Shown one piece after another: positions 62,145 through 64,000 of a stretch of 64,000 bases of DNA (position 1 is its first letter; each line of letters begins with the position of its first letter). This DNA comes from JBNJGB01 sp051747385 (GTDB lineage Bacteria > Myxococcota_A > UBA9042 > PHBI01 > JACKFB01). Made by a program: the position numbers and the translations under genes. The notes beneath the pieces were generated by a model. That model searched no databases. It was given only the letters and a program-made list of their open reading frames with translations, and was not told where the DNA came from. The stretch is from contig JBNJGB010000021.1 of assembly GCA_051747385.1 (NCBI GenBank), positions 53,002 to 117,001 of the forward strand. Reading direction: 5' to 3'.

Positions 62145-63425
62145 CTACTCGTCGAGGGCGACGTGGGGCGGATACTCCGGCTCGAAGTCCTCGTAGTGCA
62201 GCGTGGTGAGCATGCCGCCCGGATAGAGGCCGTTGTTCGTCACCCGCCGGGTGTCGTGGTCGTGGAAGGTCCAGACCCCCGGGTTCGTGCCCTCGATGAC
62301 GATGTCGTGGGTCCGGCCCGGGGTCACCGGGATGGTGTTGCCGCGGATGGCGTGCGGCAACGGCGCGCCGTCCCGGGCCACCTCCCAGAAGTCGTGGCCG
62401 TGCAGATGCATGTAGTGCTCCACCTGGCCCGCGTTGATGAGCCGCACGCGGATGATCTCGTCCCGCTCGATCTTCAGCTTCGGCGTCATGGGGTAGGCCT
62501 TGCCGTTGATCGTGTAGAGGTTGAACCGCGGCAGGTGCGGCGGGGCGTTCCGCGACTGGAGGTACGGCGGGATCCAGCCGTCGTCGATGGCGGCCAGGAA
62601 CGCCTTCACGCTGGGGAAGCGGGCGAGGATGCGATCGGTGATGCGGCCCTCCCGCATGAGGACCTGCCGCTCCCGCATCCGCTTCTCCATGAAGCCCAGC
62701 TCGCCCTCGACCATGCTCGTGTCGAACTGGCCGAGGATCAGCGTGTACTCACGGGTGTACGGGAAGGTGCGCCGGATCGGGTCGTCGTCCTTGTCGATGA
62801 TGAAGGCCCCGTGCATGCCGGACTGCATGTGCAGCACGGTCCCGAAGTGGCAGTGGTAGAAGTGCGTGCCGTACGGGAGCGCGCGGAAGCGGTAGACGAA
62901 GGTCTGGCCCGGCATGGCCGGCGGCTGGGTCACGTACGGGACGCCGTCCATGTTCTCGGGCACGAGCAGGCCGTGCCAGTGGATGGTGTGGAGCAGGTTC
63001 GTGTCGTTCTTGAAGTCCACGCGGACCCACTCGCCCTCGCGGACGCGGATCTCGGGCCCCGGGAGGTCCCCGTTGAAGGCCAGGACGTGCGCCTTCACGC
63101 CGGGGACGAACTCGTGGGTCAGGAGCTCGACGCGGATGTCGAACCTGCGATAGGCCGACTCGTCCTTCGGGGCGTCGGCTGGCGGGGTCGGCTCGAAGAC
63201 GGCGCCGGGCATCCCTCCCATGCGCGTGCCGTGCTTGTCCGGCTCGCTGGGGCGGTTCGAGAAGTCGTACTTCGGCCCCTCGCTGGTCGGCGGTACGTCG
63301 TGGGGCGGCATCGGGTGGGCGCGTCCGCGTCGCGCGGTGAGGACCCCGGCGGCCCCGGCCGAGACGGTGGCCAGCGCACGCCCGAGGAAGCCGCGGCGCG
63401 ACGAACCTCGTCGCTTGACGTCCAT
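62145..63425 (-). CDS. Tat-exported multicopper oxidase, two-domain type
   Basis: 426 residues. Tat signal SSRRGFLGRALATVSAGAAG (8-27). Domain 1 has HTIHWHG (146-152) and HCHFGTVLHM (191-200, type-1 copper Cys192). Domain 2 has HYMHLHGHDFW (337-347) and HDHD (388-391), where most three-domain enzymes have HCH. The type-1 site is therefore in domain 1, as in two-domain multicopper oxidases (type B). Substrate unknown; the metal and redox neighbourhood fits metal or phenol oxidation. Confidence 0.88.
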   Translation of the reverse strand: MDVKRRGSSRRGFLGRALATVSAGAAGVLTARRGRAHPMPPHDVPPTSEGPKYDFSNRPSEPDKHGTRMGGMPGAVFEPTPPADAPKDESAYRRFDIRVELLTHEFVPGVKAHVLAFNGDLPGPEIRVREGEWVRVDFKNDTNLLHTIHWHGLLVPENMDGVPYVTQPPAMPGQTFVYRFRALPYGTHFYHCHFGTVLHMQSGMHGAFIIDKDDDPIRRTFPYTREYTLILGQFDTSMVEGELGFMEKRMRERQVLMREGRITDRILARFPSVKAFLAAIDDGWIPPYLQSRNAPPHLPRFNLYTINGKAYPMTPKLKIERDEIIRVRLINAGQVEHYMHLHGHDFWEVARDGAPLPHAIRGNTIPVTPGRTHDIVIEGTNPGVWTFHDHDTRRVTNNGLYPGGMLTTLHYEDFEPEYPPHVALDE

Positions 63426-63510
63426 GGCATCTCCCGGGGAATGGGTGGGAGCGCGGCGAGATGTGGGTGAAGGTCTCCCCATGGAACCACCGGGCCGTGT
63501 CCCCCGCAAC

Positions 63511-63791
63511 CCCACCCGGAGCCGACCGACAGGGCGGTCGCAAAGTCGACCGCCCTCCCTTGCCCGTGCCCTTGCCCGTGCCCTTGCCTGCTTCCAGACG
63601 CGCAAAACCCATCGTTTCCGAGCGGGTGCATTCCGGCGCCGGGCGCCGTGCCGCCGCGCGGCCCACGCTTGTCCGACTTTGCGATTGCCCTGCCCACCCG
63701 GAGCCGACCGACAGGGCGGTCGCAAAGTCGACCGCCCTCCCTTGCCCGTGCCCTTGCCCGTGCCCTTGCCTGCTTCCAGACGCGCAAAACC
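63511..63791 (-). mobile_element. Tandem MITE-like copies 4 and 5, the second cut by a gap
   Basis: Copy 4 is 63530-63692 (163 bp, opposite orientation to the others). A 19-bp spacer repeats before each copy (63511-63529 and 63693-63711), giving a 182-bp period. Copy 5 starts at 63712 and is lost in the gap. Internal tracts here alternate GGGCAC and GGGCAA on the minus strand. Confidence 0.85.
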
Positions 63792-63891
63792 NNNNNNNNN
63801 NNNNNNNNNNNNNNNNNNNNNNNNNNNNNNNNNNNNNNNNNNNNNNNNNNNNNNNNNNNNNNNNNNNNNNNNNNNNNNNNNNNNNNNNNNN
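63792..63891. other. Assembly gap of 100 Ns in the MITE array
   Basis: The gap lies inside the second tandem copy; it probably hides more copies of the 182-bp unit. Confidence 0.95.
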
Positions 63892-64000
63892 CACCGTCTC
63901 CGACCTGAGTTTCGGGTCGCTGGGCACGGATCAGCACTTCCGGAGCCGGAAGCCTAGCAACGACGGGGACCCTGTTCTCCGGAGGGCCCGAAATCACTAG
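63892..64000. other. Unassigned end of window
   Basis: 109 bases after the gap show no clear gene or repeat. Confidence 0.3.

Overview
The window is a GC-rich, gene-dense bacterial chromosome segment that most resembles Myxococcota (Deltaproteobacteria in the older sense). The reasons are a zinc-ribbon/GYF protein ending in an AgmX/PglI-type domain, Ser/Thr kinases and FHA proteins, very large lipoproteins built from Cys-rich repeats with lamin-tail or ASH-like domains, a FYDLN-acid protein, DUF151, and a RelA/SpoT-like protein of a type I associate with predatory deltaproteobacteria. The phylum is an inference from gene content; there is no rRNA gene in the window, and two 100-N assembly gaps are present (51054-51153 and 63792-63891).

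Region by region. 0-13 kb: end of dapF, a stand-alone rplC converging on it, an AgmX-like envelope protein, an M16 peptidase, the RelA/SpoT-like protein, a dnaJ-kinase pair and a secreted Cys-rich/lamin-tail lipoprotein. 12.4-20 kb: a Cys-motif protein, an EF-G paralogue, a FYDLN protein, and a miaB-DUF151-vanZ-hutU operon. 20-25 kb: mlaD/mlaE lipid-transport genes, a 0.85-kb repeat island, then thiS-thiG-thiE/tenI. 25-29 kb: two FHA proteins, the first fused to a CpaF-like ATPase whose catalytic motifs look degenerate. 28.6-34 kb: a purM-purN-FAD oxidoreductase-tolC-mlaC operon. 34-42 kb: secreted lipoproteins, an ATP-grasp ligase and a three-gene 2-hydroxyacyl-CoA dehydratase/benzoyl-CoA reductase-like cluster. 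42.4-46.3 kb: a tight glycerolipid operon (acyltransferase, gpsA, HAD/App1-like phosphatase). 46-50 kb: small secreted and membrane proteins and a phosphodiesterase-like enzyme. 50-63.4 kb: a metal and redox zone with a CzcB-CzcA efflux pair, a large ASH-domain lipoprotein, an ABM monooxygenase, a Tat-exported intradiol dioxygenase, an AhpD-like protein, an outer-membrane protein and a Tat-exported multicopper oxidase.

The most distinctive finding is a dispersed non-coding element. It is exactly 163 bp in the three complete copies that lack an insertion, has 19-bp imperfect terminal inverted repeats (CAGGGC-RR-TCGCAAAGTCG), and carries a (GGGCAA)n tract that fits the G-quadruplex pattern. Two copies have 10-bp flanking direct repeats of the kind left by transposition. 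It occurs at 22743, 23112 (with a 20-bp insertion), 58130, 63530 and 63712 (cut by a gap), so it behaves like a miniature inverted-repeat transposable element. Isolated GGGCAA tracts, a REP/RAYT-like motif (GGGGTCAARCCTACTCATTT) and a third repeat family sit in other intergenic spaces. Other points worth a second look are the in-frame TAG that splits 32 plausible codons from the ASH lipoprotein, the 189-bp metal-site repeat array collapsed at the CzcB gap, the degenerate FHA-CpaF protein, apparently leaderless promoters, and two adjacent small genes that each need one base to restore their frame.
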